Origin: Cymbidium sinense
Lineage: Eukaryota; Streptophyta; Magnoliopsida; Asparagales; Orchidaceae
Direction of reading: 5' to 3'
Assembly: GCA_021442155.1 (NCBI GenBank)
Contig: CM038216.1
Coordinates: forward strand, 161,495,983 to 161,559,982
DNA length: 64,000 nt
The translations under genes were made by a program, and so were the position numbers. Shown here in pieces: positions 48,087 to 60,703 of this stretch (position 1 is its first letter; each line of letters starts with the position of its first letter). The notes beneath the pieces were generated by a model, which saw nothing but the letters and a program-made list of their open reading frames with translations, was not told where the DNA came from and did no database searches.

Positions 48087-48760
48087 CAGCCAGCTCTTCT
48101 TGGCGGTGATACTTGAACTAGATAGTGATGAAGACCGGGCACTAAAGCAAAGAATAAGTGTATCCAAGTCTATATACAAAATAATTAGGCATTAGTTGGG
48201 AATCATAGCTCTAACCATATTTCCTCACTAAAAGTTGAGGGTTTAGTAGTTAAGGAAAATCATCCACGTAGTGAAGACTGAGTTTCTTTTCAGGCATCAT
48301 CCTCAACTCAAAAGTTGATGTAGAACTTGAGGATGATTCATATAAAAATTTAATAGTATTACTTTTTTATTGGTACTCGCATTGTGTTCATAATTTAGCA
48401 AAGAAATGGTTAATGCCACATACTTGGTCAAAGCACGGGTCAGTCAATTTCAAAAGAATATGGAAGAAAAAATGCAAAAGCTCTCAATTAAGACTAGGAC
48501 TAGGATTTAGTATAGTAGGTTCAGTCGATGATGATGATTACTGCCTAATCATCACCAATCATTTGGAATCTGATAGGCTCTTTTGAAATCACATTAACTC
48601 ATATGAGGAGATGTGCTTAGAAACTTCAGATGGTCCATATGATTTTGAAGTCAAAGATGCATCGCTGGAGTTTGAAGAAGAGATGAAGTCAACCATCGAC
48701 AAGCACAAAGAAATCAATTTAGAACTGAAGGAGATCAACTCTTTACCTACATCAATTCCT
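48087..48760 (+). pseudogene. E2 protease-RT linker, continued after E3
   Basis: It matches E1 (minus strand, 550 down to 1) closely: LELDSDEDRA-type start (48108-48147), SISVSKS (48164), a VEGLVVKENHP-like part (48236-48270), SRLRLGLG (48483-48515), DDDYCLIITNHLESDRLF (48531-48585). It aligns with E3 36176-36760. Frames are broken. Confidence 0.68.
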
Positions 48761-49560
48761 TGTTGAATGAAATTGAAACCAATGACTTAGTTAGTATCGA
48801 CTGAGTTTAAGGATTATTTTACATGGAGTTATGAAAATATGCCTAATTTATCTCTTGACATAGCAGTCCACAAACTAGCAATAGAGCCTAATGCAAACCC
48901 AATAAAGCAAGCTCCTAGATGCATGCGATTATACATTGAACAGCAGGTCATTTTTGAAGTCAAGAAATTGATCGAAGCTGGTTTCATCTCGGAGGAAAAA
49001 TATCCTACATGGTTGGCTAGTGTCATCCCAATTAAAAAGTAGAATGGCCAAATTCTCATATGTGTCGATTTTAGGAATCTAAATAAGGCATGTCCAAAAG
49101 ATGAATTTTCATTACCAATACCAGAACTGATGGTGGACATTACCTCAACTCATACAGTCTTCTCTTTTATGGATGGCTCATTAAGATATAACCAAATAAA
49201 GATACCCCCTGAAGATGAAAAATATTACTTTTAGAACCCCGATTGAAATCTATTGCTATAACATCATGCCTTTCGGCCTTAAAAATGCTCGTGCTACATA
49301 CCAGTGAGCCATGACTCAAATTTTTGATGAACTCATTCATCATCAATTTGAGTGCGATGTCAATGATCTCTTGGTCAAAAGTAAACAAAATAATGACCAT
49401 CCCTTTAACTTGAGAGTAATTTTCAAATGGTTATGACAATTTAACCTCAAAATGAAACCCCTGAAGTGTGCATTTGGAGTAGCTTCAGAGAAATTCCTTG
49501 GGTTTGTTGTTTGACATCGAAGAATCAAAATTGATCCTGAGAAGATCTACGTGATATTAC
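48761..49560 (+). pseudogene. E2 reverse transcriptase domain
   Basis: The open stretch 48839-49042 holds HKLAIEPNANPIKQAPRCM, VKKLIEAGFI and YPTWLASVIPIKK. After a stop come ICVDFRNLNKACPKDEFSLP (49060-49119), VFSFMDGSLRYNQIKI (49157-49204), a decayed NIMPFGLKNA segment (49258-49293) and ECDVNDLLVKS (49350-49382). The first Asp is present, but the Y-x-D-D box is D-V-N-D, so the active site is lost. CAFGVASEKFLGFV follows. It is the better-preserved RT of the two in the window. Confidence 0.83.
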
Positions 49561-50080
49561 AAATGCCACCCCTAAAAGTCTAACTCAACTCAGATCATTC
49601 CAAGGGTAGTTGGCATTTCTAAGATGCTTTATATACAACCTATCAGGAAGATGCCAGCCATTCTCAGCACTTGTCAAAAAAGGATGTCAAGTTCAAGTGG
49701 GATGACAAGTGTCAGCATACCTTTGAAGACATCAAGCACTACCTGATGATGCCACTAGTTCTGACAGGCCCAATCCCGGGCAAGCCGCTCATACTTTACA
49801 CTGTTGTATTAGATGACTCCCTTGGTGCTTTGTTGGCCCAAGCCAATGATGAAAGAAAGCAAAATATGCTCTACTACCTCATCGTCTAATCCTTGTTGAA
49901 GCAAAATTTCCACCCATTGAGAAGCATTTCCTAGTTTTAATCATTTCATCCCAAAAGTTACGACACTGCATGCTTCGTCATAAGGTGAACTTGATCTCTA
50001 GGATCAATCCATTGCAATATTTCATGACATGACTGACACTATTCAGAAGGTTGGCACATTGGTCCTTAATTAGTCACAAC
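49561..50080 (+). pseudogene. E2 RNase H (retroviral type)
   Basis: SLTQLRSFQG (49573), then the open stretch 49671-49889: KKDVKFKWDDKCQHTFEDIKHYL, TGPIPGKPLILYTVVLDDSLGALLAQANDE. Next are a frame change, PPIEKHFLVLIISSQKLRH and INPLQYFMT. This is the usual connection and RNase H order. In the catalytic segment (LYT...DDSLGALLAQ) the usual first Asp region is partly kept. Stops after 49889 break it. Confidence 0.76.
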
Positions 50081-50199
50081 TTGACACTACTTTTGTACCC
50101 CTTCATGCGGTGAAAGGACAAGCATTAGCAAATTTCTTAGTAGCACACCCACTGCTAACTCTCCGCTTTGTGATGACCTCCCCGATGAACAAATCATGA

Positions 50200-50700
50200 A
50201 CTTAGGAGACACTAGCATTCGTTGTTGGTAGATGTACTTTGATGGTGGGGCTTCCTCTCAAAGAGGAGAAGAACTACAATCTACTCTCCCAGGAAAGGCA
50301 GGGGTAGGGGTAGTTTTTTTAACTCTAGACTGTAATGTGATGAGATTCTCACATCACCTGTCCAATCTTTGCACTAATAACGAAGCTGAATATAAGACTT
50401 TGATTGCTGATCTGGAGTTAGTCATTACTCTAAGCATTTAGAACATCAATATCTATGGGGATTCTCAATTAGTCATCAATCAGATCACTAGGTCCTATAA
50501 TATTCTAAAGCCTTAGCCCCATCACTACCATAAGTATACTATGGAGTTGTTATCCCAAATCCCAAAGGTTACCATTTATAAGATTTCTTGAGGAGAAAAT
50601 GTCATACCATATGCTTTAGCCAAACTTGCCAACAAGTTGGCATGTCCGTAAGATGAGTCCATATCAATAAGGGTCCAAAATAGACAAGTCTTATCCTTTA
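50200..50700 (+). pseudogene. E2 second RNase H, 'archaeal' type
   Basis: The open stretch 50232-50441 has MYFDGGASSQRG (first catalytic Asp), GVGVVFLTLD and CTNNEAEYKTLIADLELVI (catalytic Glu). After one stop, NINIYGDSQLVINQI (50442-50488) gives the third residue, Asp. In the last motif E3 has VDALAKL, while E2 has PYALAKL, so the final Asp is lost. The domain's position between RNase H and integrase is diagnostic of the Tat lineage. Confidence 0.82.
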
Positions 50701-51970
50701 TTGATATTGAACTTATGAAAAAGTACTCTCTTGAAGGGTAGGTTGCCATTACCAAAAAAAAAAAGGCGAAGATTGGAGGCAACCATTCATGGATTACCTA
50801 AGGCAAATTACATCAGAGAAGTCACTAGCACATCAAGTGAAGCGAGCACTTTCTTATGCTCGTAGATGGCACCTGTCTTGGCGGTCCTTCGATCATATGT
50901 GGTTACATTATTTGGACAAACACAAAGCCCATAAGATCGCGATCGAGGTACACTCAGGATTATGTGGAGCTCATCAATATGGTCTAAAGATGAAAGCCAA
51001 GATCAAGAAACTAGGATACTACTAGCCATCGATGATCACTGGATGTAGCTAGGCAATTCCACTAGTGTGTACAGTGTGGTCCTACATCAACCACCCAACA
51101 TTCTACATCTACATTGGCCTCATGGCCATTCAGTGTTGGGGTACATAGTGGGTCGATTAATCCTCCTTCTTCCAAGGATCATCGGTTTATCTTAGCTACT
51201 ACTACTTTTCCAAATGGGCAATTTTTTTCGAGAGGTCACATCGATGTGCTCTAGTTTTTTAGAAACTATATCATATATAGGTTCGGGGTGCCTCGATGAA
51301 TTATATCAAATAATGGTACTGTATTTAAGAGCACTAAGATCAACAACTTTTCCCAGAGATACAGCATATATTGGGGATATTCTACCATTTCTTTAATGGA
51401 AAATAGCTTGGTAGAAGCCTTGATAAAACTCTCATCCAAATATTGAAGAGACACTTTGATAACAAATGGTAGTGGCATGAGCAGTTAGTTGAAGCTTTAT
51501 GGGCTTACCACACCACATATAGAACTCCAACAAAATCTACCCCTTTCTCTTTGGTGTATGGGTTTGAAATCGTTATACCATTAGAAGTCCAACTCTCATC
51601 ACTAAGGATAGTTGTGTGCAGCAAGATCACAACGGAGCAGAGCGCTAAGTTATGGTTAGAATAGCTCGAAAGTTTAGAGGAGAGATGTCTACGGGCATGC
51701 CAAAATCTTGAGTTGTATAAAGCCAAAATGATTTATGCTCACAATAACTTGGTACATCCTAGAGCTTTTCAAGTATGAGATCTTGTTTTAGTTCTAAGTA
51801 GACCAATTATTGCCCGTCGCATGATGGGAGGCAAGTTTGAACCAACTTTGGATGGTCATTTTGACATAGAGAAGGCTTACCAAGGAGGATCTTATTAGCT
51901 TATTAATCATAAGGGAGAGTTCCCAATGCTTCCAATCAACATCCTTTACCTAAAGAAATATTATCCGTAA
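50701..51970 (+). pseudogene. E2 integrase
   Basis: The N-terminal part is open at 50789-51025: SLAHQVKRALSYARRW, then the zinc-binding His pair in EVHSGLCGAHQYGLKMKAKIKKLGYY. The catalytic core is decayed: the TDIVGP Asp is lost (near 51145), SDNGT has become SNNGT (51300-51317), and the Glu survives in LVEAL (51406-51420). The C-terminal half is clear: HEQLVEALWAYHTTYRTPTKSTPFSLVYGFE (51477-51570), LYKAKMIYAHNN, MGGKFEPTL, KAYQGGSY and KKYYP, ending at the TAA at 51968-51970. Confidence 0.82.
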
Positions 51971-54472
51971 ATCATGTTTGAAAATAATCATCAATAAAAT
52001 TTTCATTTCAAATTCACTCTTCAAGCATCTTTGTTTATGAATTCACCGCAATGTGTTTAAGGTAGGTTTAAGGAACCGGAGCGATATCCTATCCTTCATC
52101 AACACAATACCAACACAAATATACAAACCAAATATATATCTTTTGTCTCGGGCTACTTCAAGTTGGGATAATGACCCCGACGATACTCACTTAGTAGTAA
52201 ATCTAGGTCAGGCTGACGTGCTCCCCTGCCAATGTGTCAACCTAGTGGTTCCTTATCTAGGTATGCTATGCTTTCCTTCCTTACTTGGTCACTGCACACC
52301 GAAGAGCACCCTATTAGTTTGGTAGGCCTTACTGCGTGGCTGGCAAGCTACATCATGATGACTTCATTTAAGAAGATATAAGTCTGTTATGCTTTCTTCT
52401 TGAACTAGCCATCGTGCGTTGACTGGGCCGAATATATTTGAGGCTTAGGGTAAGTCCCCTAGTGGCTCCTTTTCTCTTGACTACTTCAAGTCTAGGTCCA
52501 GTCCTCCCCATGGGACTCCGCTTGGTAGTTGCCCTAAGTGGGATAGTCCTTATCTAGCCGGTGACAGGCTATCCGGTGATTAGTTTTGCTTAGAAAGTTG
52601 TAAATACATGCTTTCTTTCCAGATTGATCGTTGCACATCGACAGGCACCATAGGTTGGTTGGTCCTCGCTATGCTGACAGTGACCCACCCGATGGATACA
52701 CCACTCATGACCTTTAGTTTGCCACCGTACACCTATAGGCTATCTTTTTTACTGCTCAAGATAATGCCACTAGCGGAACCTCCCTCATGGAAACTCTATT
52801 TAGATCATGTCCTTTGCGACCCCATCTAGACACTATCCGGGTTACTACTAGATTGGAGTTCTCCTTTCCTAGTAACCACTCCTGTGGATGGAGAATCCAT
52901 CCTGGATGTGCAAATTCTTCCTTGGTCTAGTAAATCTTAGATAGGTCTAGGCCGACATAGCCCCTTCTAAATGTGGTCCCTCGTACACCAACAAGATCCA
53001 CACAAACATATAAATAAATAAAATATATATTTTCTTATGGATTATGAGAACTCCCATAGTGGCACCTCTTCCCAAGTAGGCATCCTATCTTTAGGGCAGT
53101 TTCAGCAAAACTCCCTATAGGAATCACCTGACTGCTCTTGAGTTGATGTAAGCCCCCAACGACATTCACTCAGTAGTTGCCCTAGGTCAGATTCGACTTG
53201 TTGCACATCAACAGGCCAACCCGGTGATTGTTCTTCTTTGGAAGATGTAAATCCTCATTCTTTCTTCCAAGCACAACCATTGCAGATCCAAAGGCAACCC
53301 TTATGTTAAATAGTCTCATCCTTTGGATGGTAGACAACCCTTTGGATCAGTAAATCTGAGATAAGTCAAGGCCGACATAGCCCCTTCTCAGTGGATCCAT
53401 TGCACACCAACAGGGGCCATCAAATTGAAATAAAAATTAATCTTGACTTCTCTTGAGCTACATAAGTCCCCAGTGACATTCACTCAGTAGTCGCCTTAGG
53501 TCGGGCTTGATTTGTTATGCCATCAATGGGTCACCCCAGCGGTTGTTCTCCACTTTGGAAGCTGTAAGTCTACTATGCTTTCTTCCTAGCATAGACATTG
53601 TACACCGAAAGGCAACCCATAGGTTGGATAGTCTCTCTATTTAATTGGCAGACTACACCTTTGGATCAGTAAACCTGAGATAAGCCAAGGCATAGCCTTC
53701 TCGGTGGTCCATCGCCATAGTCCATGAATTAAATCTATCAAACTTAACAGAGTGCCCATCGCCAAGATATGCCCTGAATCTAAACCCATCTCTCCCTAAC
53801 AAAGATAATCAAACAAATCAAAGAAATCCAACCAAACTTTTATCCCCAACGGAATCATCCCCAAATGAATCTATGAAATCAAACTTTTAGCCCAAGTGGA
53901 TAGCCTGAACATGCTCCCCTAGTTGAAAGTTTATATTCCCGATCCCCTACGGACTCGATCCCATATCTCTAGTAGATATGCCTCCACATCAATTAAGAGA
54001 AAATAAATTGAAATTAATTCGATATTGATCCTCGATAAATTATAAATTCTCATCCCCAGAAGATCTTCTTCTCATAAAACATATTCACAATCAAACCCAA
54101 ATTCATATCCCTAGGAGATAGCTTGAATATGCTTCTCTAGTGGAAGGTTCATGTACTCAATCCCTAGTGGATTCTCCTTTTATGCTCTTGGCATAAACCT
54201 CTCACATGTCCTATAGAGTACATGTGTGATCCCCGGATCTCCCTCCATGTCCTTGACATGGAATTTCATACCAAATCTCCTTGACTATCTTATACCCTAA
54301 GCATAAGATGAGTTGCATTGCACTAAGATCATGATTTTATCTACCTTTTGTGTTTAGGTATAGATCATTTCCATTAGTACTGGCAATCTTTTTTATGTTG
54401 TTGATCGTCTCGGTTAACACCAACATGTGCGGTGTGCCTTGTCAATTACACCACACCTATTGGGGGTCTTTT
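51971..54472 (+). repeat. E2 3' untranslated region with diverged tandem repeats
   Basis: Same family as E3 39753-42454. Units with tgtaagtc, gctttcttcc, cattgcacac, ccgaaaggcaaccc and ccccttctcagtgg recur. The clearest pair starts near 53220 and 53538 (period ~318). Words such as cattcactcagtagt and cgccttaggtcgg mark each unit. Near the end, short palindromes occur around tgctcttggcataa and catgtccttgacatgg (54192-54262). No frame is shared with E3. Confidence 0.7.
54462..54472 (+). other. Possible polypurine tract of E2
   Basis: GGGGG (54462-54466) followed by TCTTTT directly before the LTR start TGTTGACC. It is the only purine run next to the LTR. It is a weak candidate because the T-rich bases separate it from the LTR. 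Confidence 0.35.
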
Positions 54473-55439
54473 TGTTGACCTCACTTTTGGAGTGAGTTCT
54501 CATTCCCCTCTTCTTATACTTAGGAGTCTTCGAAACACTAAGACTTTCTTAGTCATAAAACACTTTTAGCAATTAGGTAAACATTTAACCTAAGCCTAGA
54601 GATTTAGAAGGTTAATCATAGGATTAAGCTATGCCTTAGGACATAGGGAGATTCACCTACCCTATATCCTAAACCTAATCCATGTTCACCTTTTTAAGCC
54701 ATAACCAAAACTCAAATTCAATTCAAAAACCATTTCCAAATCCTAGTCCAAATTCCAAGCCAAATGATTGAAGCTCAAGATCAAATCCAAACTCAAAATC
54801 AACCTAAGCCTTATTATATTATCTTATGGACTTAGCCTTAGCCAAATTCAAATCAATCTAAGCTCAAGTGATTTTCTTAAATATAAATTCAACCCTTCAA
54901 TCAATCTATTAAACTTACAACCAAACTCAATTCCAAATCTAATTTGCCAAAATTTGCAATCATACCAAATCAACTTAAGCCCTATGACCTATCTTCAGGG
55001 ACTTAGCCAAATTTGCCTCCAAATCAATCCAAAATCAATTGATTTTTTCATGCACAATTCATAACTTCAATCATCTTCACAAATATTAATGAAATATACA
55101 TTTAAATGATCAAAACTAATCAAACTAAATTGAACTAAATCAAGATCCAAACCTAAGTCAGATGACCTACCTTCATGAGTTTAACCAAATTTGCCTTTGA
55201 ATCACTTCAAACTCAATTGATTTTTTTCATAAATCAATCATACCTTCAATCATATTCACAAATATAAATGAATCTACAATCATCTAAACTAAAACCAATC
55301 TAAGTCAAACTCAACTTAGCCCTTTTGACTTAAATTATCCAAATGAACTAAAACTCAACCAAACCCAAATCAATTGCAGATGAATTTATATATCAATCCC
55401 AAATCCATATATAAACTCAATAAATAAAACTCAACCCAA

Positions 55440-56240
55440 AATCAAGCCAACTAAACCAATTGGTCCACTTGACCCAATGTAACAAATTTGACCTATTTGA
55501 GCAAGTTCCAATACCTAATTGGATTAAATGAAGCCCACCGGCGCCTATCATGATTATGGGTCATCTAGGTTAATCAATTATCATAAATTAGGTCAAACTA
55601 AGTCAACTTAGTCCTTTGACCCAATCAACTCTCTTAACCCATATGAACCCAAACTAGCCAAATTATAACCTAAGTCAAATCCCTTGAAACCAATGATTCA
55701 TACCAACTCAAAATCAATATTGGAACATGACTTGACCTTCAATTGAGCCAAACTAAGCCCACTTGGCCCTCTTAACCCAAATTGACCTAAAGACCAAATT
55801 GTGTCAAATCAAGATATAAACCAAATTGATTATAACCAATGGCTCAATTTCATTCCAAATTGATTGTTGAACTTGATCAAAGCCTCAATTGAGCCTAATT
55901 GAACCAGACTATATTGAACTAACGACCTAATGGTCAAACCAACCTAAAACCCAATCAAATTCAAATTAAACTCAAAAAAGCCTACAACATAATTCAAATG
56001 ATCAACCAAACCCAAACCAAGCCAATTTGGCCAATTGAGTCAAATTGGTCAACTTATTTGACCCAAATGAACTCAAATGAGCCAAAATCAAATCTATGCC
56101 AAATCAAACCAAACCAATGACACCAATACATCCCAAATGATCATATGAACTTGACCCAACCCTTGGTTTGACCCAATTTTACTAATTGGTCAACCTAACC
56201 CGATTTGACCTAATTTGACTTGGATGGGTCAAATTGAGCC
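55440..56240 (+). promoter_or_regulatory. W-box-like cluster in the E2 3' LTR
   Basis: By eye I count about 18 TTGACY or complements here, plus a few by 56480. It is the same LTR position as in E3, with many motifs at non-identical spots. Fewer than in E3, yet far above chance. Confidence 0.45.
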
Positions 56241-58859
56241 AAATTGAATCAAATCAACTCCAAATGACTTGAAATTTGGCCCAACTCACTTTTAACTCAT
56301 TTAAAATCTACCCAAAATAAATTCAATGCCAAATAGCCCTTCTATCCTTAGGTCAAGGGTATCATATGAAATAAATCACACATATAAGTGGTCATTTCCA
56401 TTCCTTGACCACTTGACATTCTCCCAATGGTCCACCTAGGACACTGCTCAACCTAACCCAAAGGTTGGGTCAACCATGACCCATGGGAGGTAAAATTACC
56501 TCACCTCCCCCATTGGTGTATTTAAAAGCTCAAGCACACCTATTTCCTCCATTGGTAGCTCCACACCATAACCCAACTAAACTGAGCCACCTCATCCACT
56601 CCCTACCACCCATGACTCCTTGAGGTGGCTGGATAATCATAAAAATCCAAACTAGGCCTAGCTGTTCGATCAAGAGTGAGAGGGGGGTGCTATACACCCC
56701 CTTATTTCCACTCAAATTCACACAAAATCATTCCTTAGAGCCCTAGAGAACCCTAATACGAGGCGCCAGAGCCTCTTCCTAGAGTTCCAAAAGCCTTCCC
56801 GAGCTTCCCAAATGCCATTCTCGTCCATTCTGAAATAGGGCACTCCTCCATTTGATCCCATTTGCTCAAACCACAACTAAAGTATAATTAACTTTGGACA
56901 CATCATCTCTAGAACTAATCGAGCAGAATAAATCATCCCCAAGCTTTCTAATGATCAGAGGTGGACTTCAATCAATGCCAACCTCCCAAGCTTTGGGTAC
57001 CTCAAATTGGAGCTCATGCTGATCAGTAAAGCTTCATCTCCACTAGATGAAGCTTTTTCAATCATATTTGCCACCGGTCTTGAGCTCCGAAGAGGTATCC
57101 CATTAAAATTGACCTTGGGTGAAAAATGAGTTAGAGCTTTTTTGAAAACTTTCATCCAGTGCGATCTTAGCCATTGGATCCCTTTGGATCATTGCTAAGG
57201 TGTGGGATTCATTTGGAGTCGATCTGAGCTCGAGTAAGCTCGGATCACATGAGCAATGGCGAGCGAACTCCATTCTCCCTCGCTCACGTGATGATAGACC
57301 ACACACCATTTCTTCCACATGATCAAAATGGACAGTCATGATTACATCTGATTTACTCCTATTAATCCACGAGATTAATCATGGCAGTCAGATCTTAGAT
57401 CAGACGATACACGAGAAAGCGCATTCTGTCGCTGCCATGCAAGCACTGACTTGGATTATTTTTAATAATCAATCCCGTAGTGCCATGTGGAAAGTGCACC
57501 GCGTCAGTGCACCATGTGGCACCGATGGGATTAAGGGTTAATTAGGCTTAATTAATATATTTTAATAGCTCAAATTTGTAAAATTCATAACTAATTATTG
57601 AAAAATTGGACAAATATAAATAAATACACATTTTAAAGATATTTTAGAGGTGAATTTATTTAAAATGTTCTTAATTAATTTTGAACATTAATTAAGGCTT
57701 AATTAGGGTTTAATTGCAAAATTAATTAGATTGATAATTATTTAATTACTTAAGCAATTAACCTAAACTTTGTGGGTTAATTTAATGGGAAGACCTCTAC
57801 CTCCCATGATTTTCTTGGGTTTTATTGCTTAGTTAATTAGAGAAATTGACTAATCAAGCTTTAATTACTCTCTTAAGTTAATTAATCTTTGATTAATACC
57901 ATGAATAATAGCAAATTAATTAAGTTGTTAATCATTGTTCAATAGTGAATGAACCCATGGGATAAGGTTTGGGCCTCCTTCCTAATCTATTTCTCTAAGT
58001 TCATTTCATTAATTAAATTAATTAAGGCATAATTAATTAATTAAACTACTTAATTAATTAAATTGAAATTATAATCATATCTGACCTTAATTAATTAATT
58101 CTTGGGTAGATCTTTAGGTGTTTAATAACTTAAAAGAGTTTAATAAAATTATGGTTCATCCACATGTGTGAGAAAATCATAAGAGTAGTTAATTAAGTCC
58201 CTTAATCTAATTAACTAGTAATCATGAGCCAATTGCATTAAGCCCCTTTTATTTCCAAGGATCATTACAAGTTTACTTTCCATGCATATCATGTTGGCTC
58301 ATAATTATTAAGTTAATTACTTTAAGGTGACATAAGTAAGGGTGATTAATTGATCTAATTAAGAGTTCAACCTAATTAACCCATAAAATCAACTTAATTA
58401 CATTTCTTTAAACTAAACCAAATCACTAATGTGGGAATGGGTTCAAAACAGCAAGTGATAATTACTCTTCTCCTCTTTAAATCAAATCAAATCCAAAACT
58501 CAATTAATAAAGAAGCTTTGGTTTGCTTCAAATAATCTTATTTGATTTGATTATCCTTAGGAACTAGTTTGGTGGAATGAATCACATGCTTATATTTGAT
58601 TATTCTCTTTTCAATCATGTTAAATTTGGTATGTCATTTGAATTCATGCATCCATCTTTTCAAAATCAAATAAAGTAAAAAATGGGTTTCTTCCATGCAA
58701 AGCTTGGATGTATTGATTTAATTTAATATATATTTGTGTGGCTATTATCACTATTAAATCCAATTTTTTTTTAAAATCTTATAAATGAATGATAACATGT
58801 GTAGTAATGATAGTTATAAATACATAAAAGATGTATGTGCATATAGTTTAAGGTGTATG

Positions 58860-59640
58860 AAGTAATGTCTCTGTCCTTTATTCACATGTTGATTTGCATA
58901 AGTTTGAATGGTAATGGATATATAGTCTGGACATCCTAGGAATACAAGACTTTAGCTAGCCCCAAGGAGCTCATTTGATTACCTCACCTCCCTAGATTAA
59001 CAATGGCATGTACCTATTTGATTTCATTCTTATGTATTTCAACATTAGAATTTGGATAGAGCTTTAATTCACACACATAAATGTTTTAATCAAATAAAAA
59101 TGTAATTTTTGCAAGTTTTCTTTCCTTCATTTACATATACATTCATGTGTATTTAAGAAAATCAAGTGTATAATCAAGACATCCCATGAATACGAGGCTT
59201 CAGCTAGCCCCAAGGAGGTCATTTGATTACCTCAATTTCCTAGTTTAACAATGGCAAGTACTTGTTTATGTCTTTATACATGTGTATGTATATGTGATTA
59301 TTTTATGAAAATCTCCCTTTTATATTAAAATATCATGCATTCATAATTGACTATGTGGTTGAATTAATTAGCCATATGATTTAGAGTTTATTTCCTATGT
59401 TCATGTATACGACTTTACATATGTTTGAATGTAAATGGGTATATAGTCTGCACATCCTAGGAATATGAGGCTTTAGCTAGCCCCAAGGAGGTCATTTGAT
59501 TACATCACTTCTCTGATTTAACAACGGCATGTACCGATTTAATTTCATTCTTATGTATTTTTGTATAAGAATTTGGATAAAGCTTTAAATTAATATGTTT
59601 AAATAATTCAATCAAATAAAATATAAATTCTAAACATACA
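58860..59640 (+). repeat. Triplicated ~250-270-bp block in the E2 3' LTR
   Basis: Three copies of gacatcctaggaatac, ctttagctagccccaagga, tcatttgattac and acaatggcatgtacc lie near 58930, 59180 and 59449. Copies 1 and 3 share more words (tatagtctg, ttcattcttatgtattt, gaatttggata) than either does with copy 2. E1 (~11800) and both E3 LTRs (~26965, ~46155) have one copy. Confidence 0.75.
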
Positions 59641-60684
59641 TATCTATTCATCATTTAAGTGTGCTTAAATATATTGCATGTATAGATACACTTAAGATTA
59701 AATCATATGCATGTTACACGAGATGGAAAGGAATGATTTAATATATTTCATGTGGTAGTAATTCAATTAGATTAATCTTAAGATATATTTCATATTAAAT
59801 ATGATTATTTAAACTGAACCTAAACTTATGATAAATTAAATCATTTAATAAGCCATTTATTAAAAGAACTCAATCAAATTAATGTGCTTTAGAAAGTGGG
59901 TTAAGGTAGGGATGAAAGAGGGCAATCCTCTTTCTTCTATTTATAACACTTAGATGCTAAGTGTAGGTCGTATGAAATAAAAGAAAACATAAATTAAAAT
60001 CCTCAAATCAATTAAATAACTTATAGTGAAATCAATCCTTTATGTTAAATTAAATCCTTCCAAACTTAGAAAATCATAACTCTAATTCTTAGTAAAACAT
60101 TCCACACAAAGCCTTAACACACACATTAGAACTAAGTCACCACTTTTAGTCCTAAGTTAGGATGGTGTATGTATATATGTTTTGTTTTGTGATATAATAT
60201 TTTAGGCGGATGTTATGGTGTATGCTTCAGATATTTGGATGGTAGGCATAGCTAATCATATTTTCTATAGGGATTGTCGCTTAAAATAAATATAAAATAT
60301 TTTCTTTGTAGGTTGCTTAAACCTCTAAGCATAATCTAAGTTGTTAGGGCAGTGGGTTTGCTTATCTATGTGTAGGGTGCTAAGTCCAAAATCATAAATT
60401 AACTACTTGGGTTATATGTATGTTTAGATAACCTCTATCTTGCAGAGCAGTTAGATTTACTTTTCCTATTTTCAATATATTTTTGCATTAGAAATTAGGA
60501 TTAGTGTTATAGGGGATTAGGATGAGTAGTAGTCAGAAGGCTTTGTCCTGGGGTGCCCTGTGATTCCTTTGAAGGAAGCACATCCAAATTAAGAGAAAGC
60601 AAGAGGAAGATGGAAGAGTGAAGAAAGAAGACCCCCGTAGCATTTAATACAATTGTAATTATTCTTTCATATACCGGGTTATAA

Positions 60685-60703
60685 GGGTAGAGCTTGGCTA
60701 CCC
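60685..60703 (+). other. Conserved LTR hairpin, E2 copy
   Basis: GGGTAG (60685-60690), loop AGCTTGG, CTACCC (60698-60703). It lies ~1.43 kb before the LTR end, as in E3. Confidence 0.6.

Noticed and set aside
48829..49140. Minus-strand open frame of 103 codons
   Set aside because: It is antisense to the clearly recognised E2 reverse transcriptase.
54768..55064. 98-codon open frame rich in Ile, Leu, Asn and Ser
   Set aside because: It lies in decayed LTR tandem units of the E2 3' LTR and is not open in the E3 LTRs. Composition reflects low-complexity AT-rich DNA.
57338..57541. 67-codon open frame that might be a host gene fragment
   Set aside because: It falls in the GC-richer part of an LTR, aligned with 25320-25470 in E3 and 13640-13385 in E1, where the frame is not kept.
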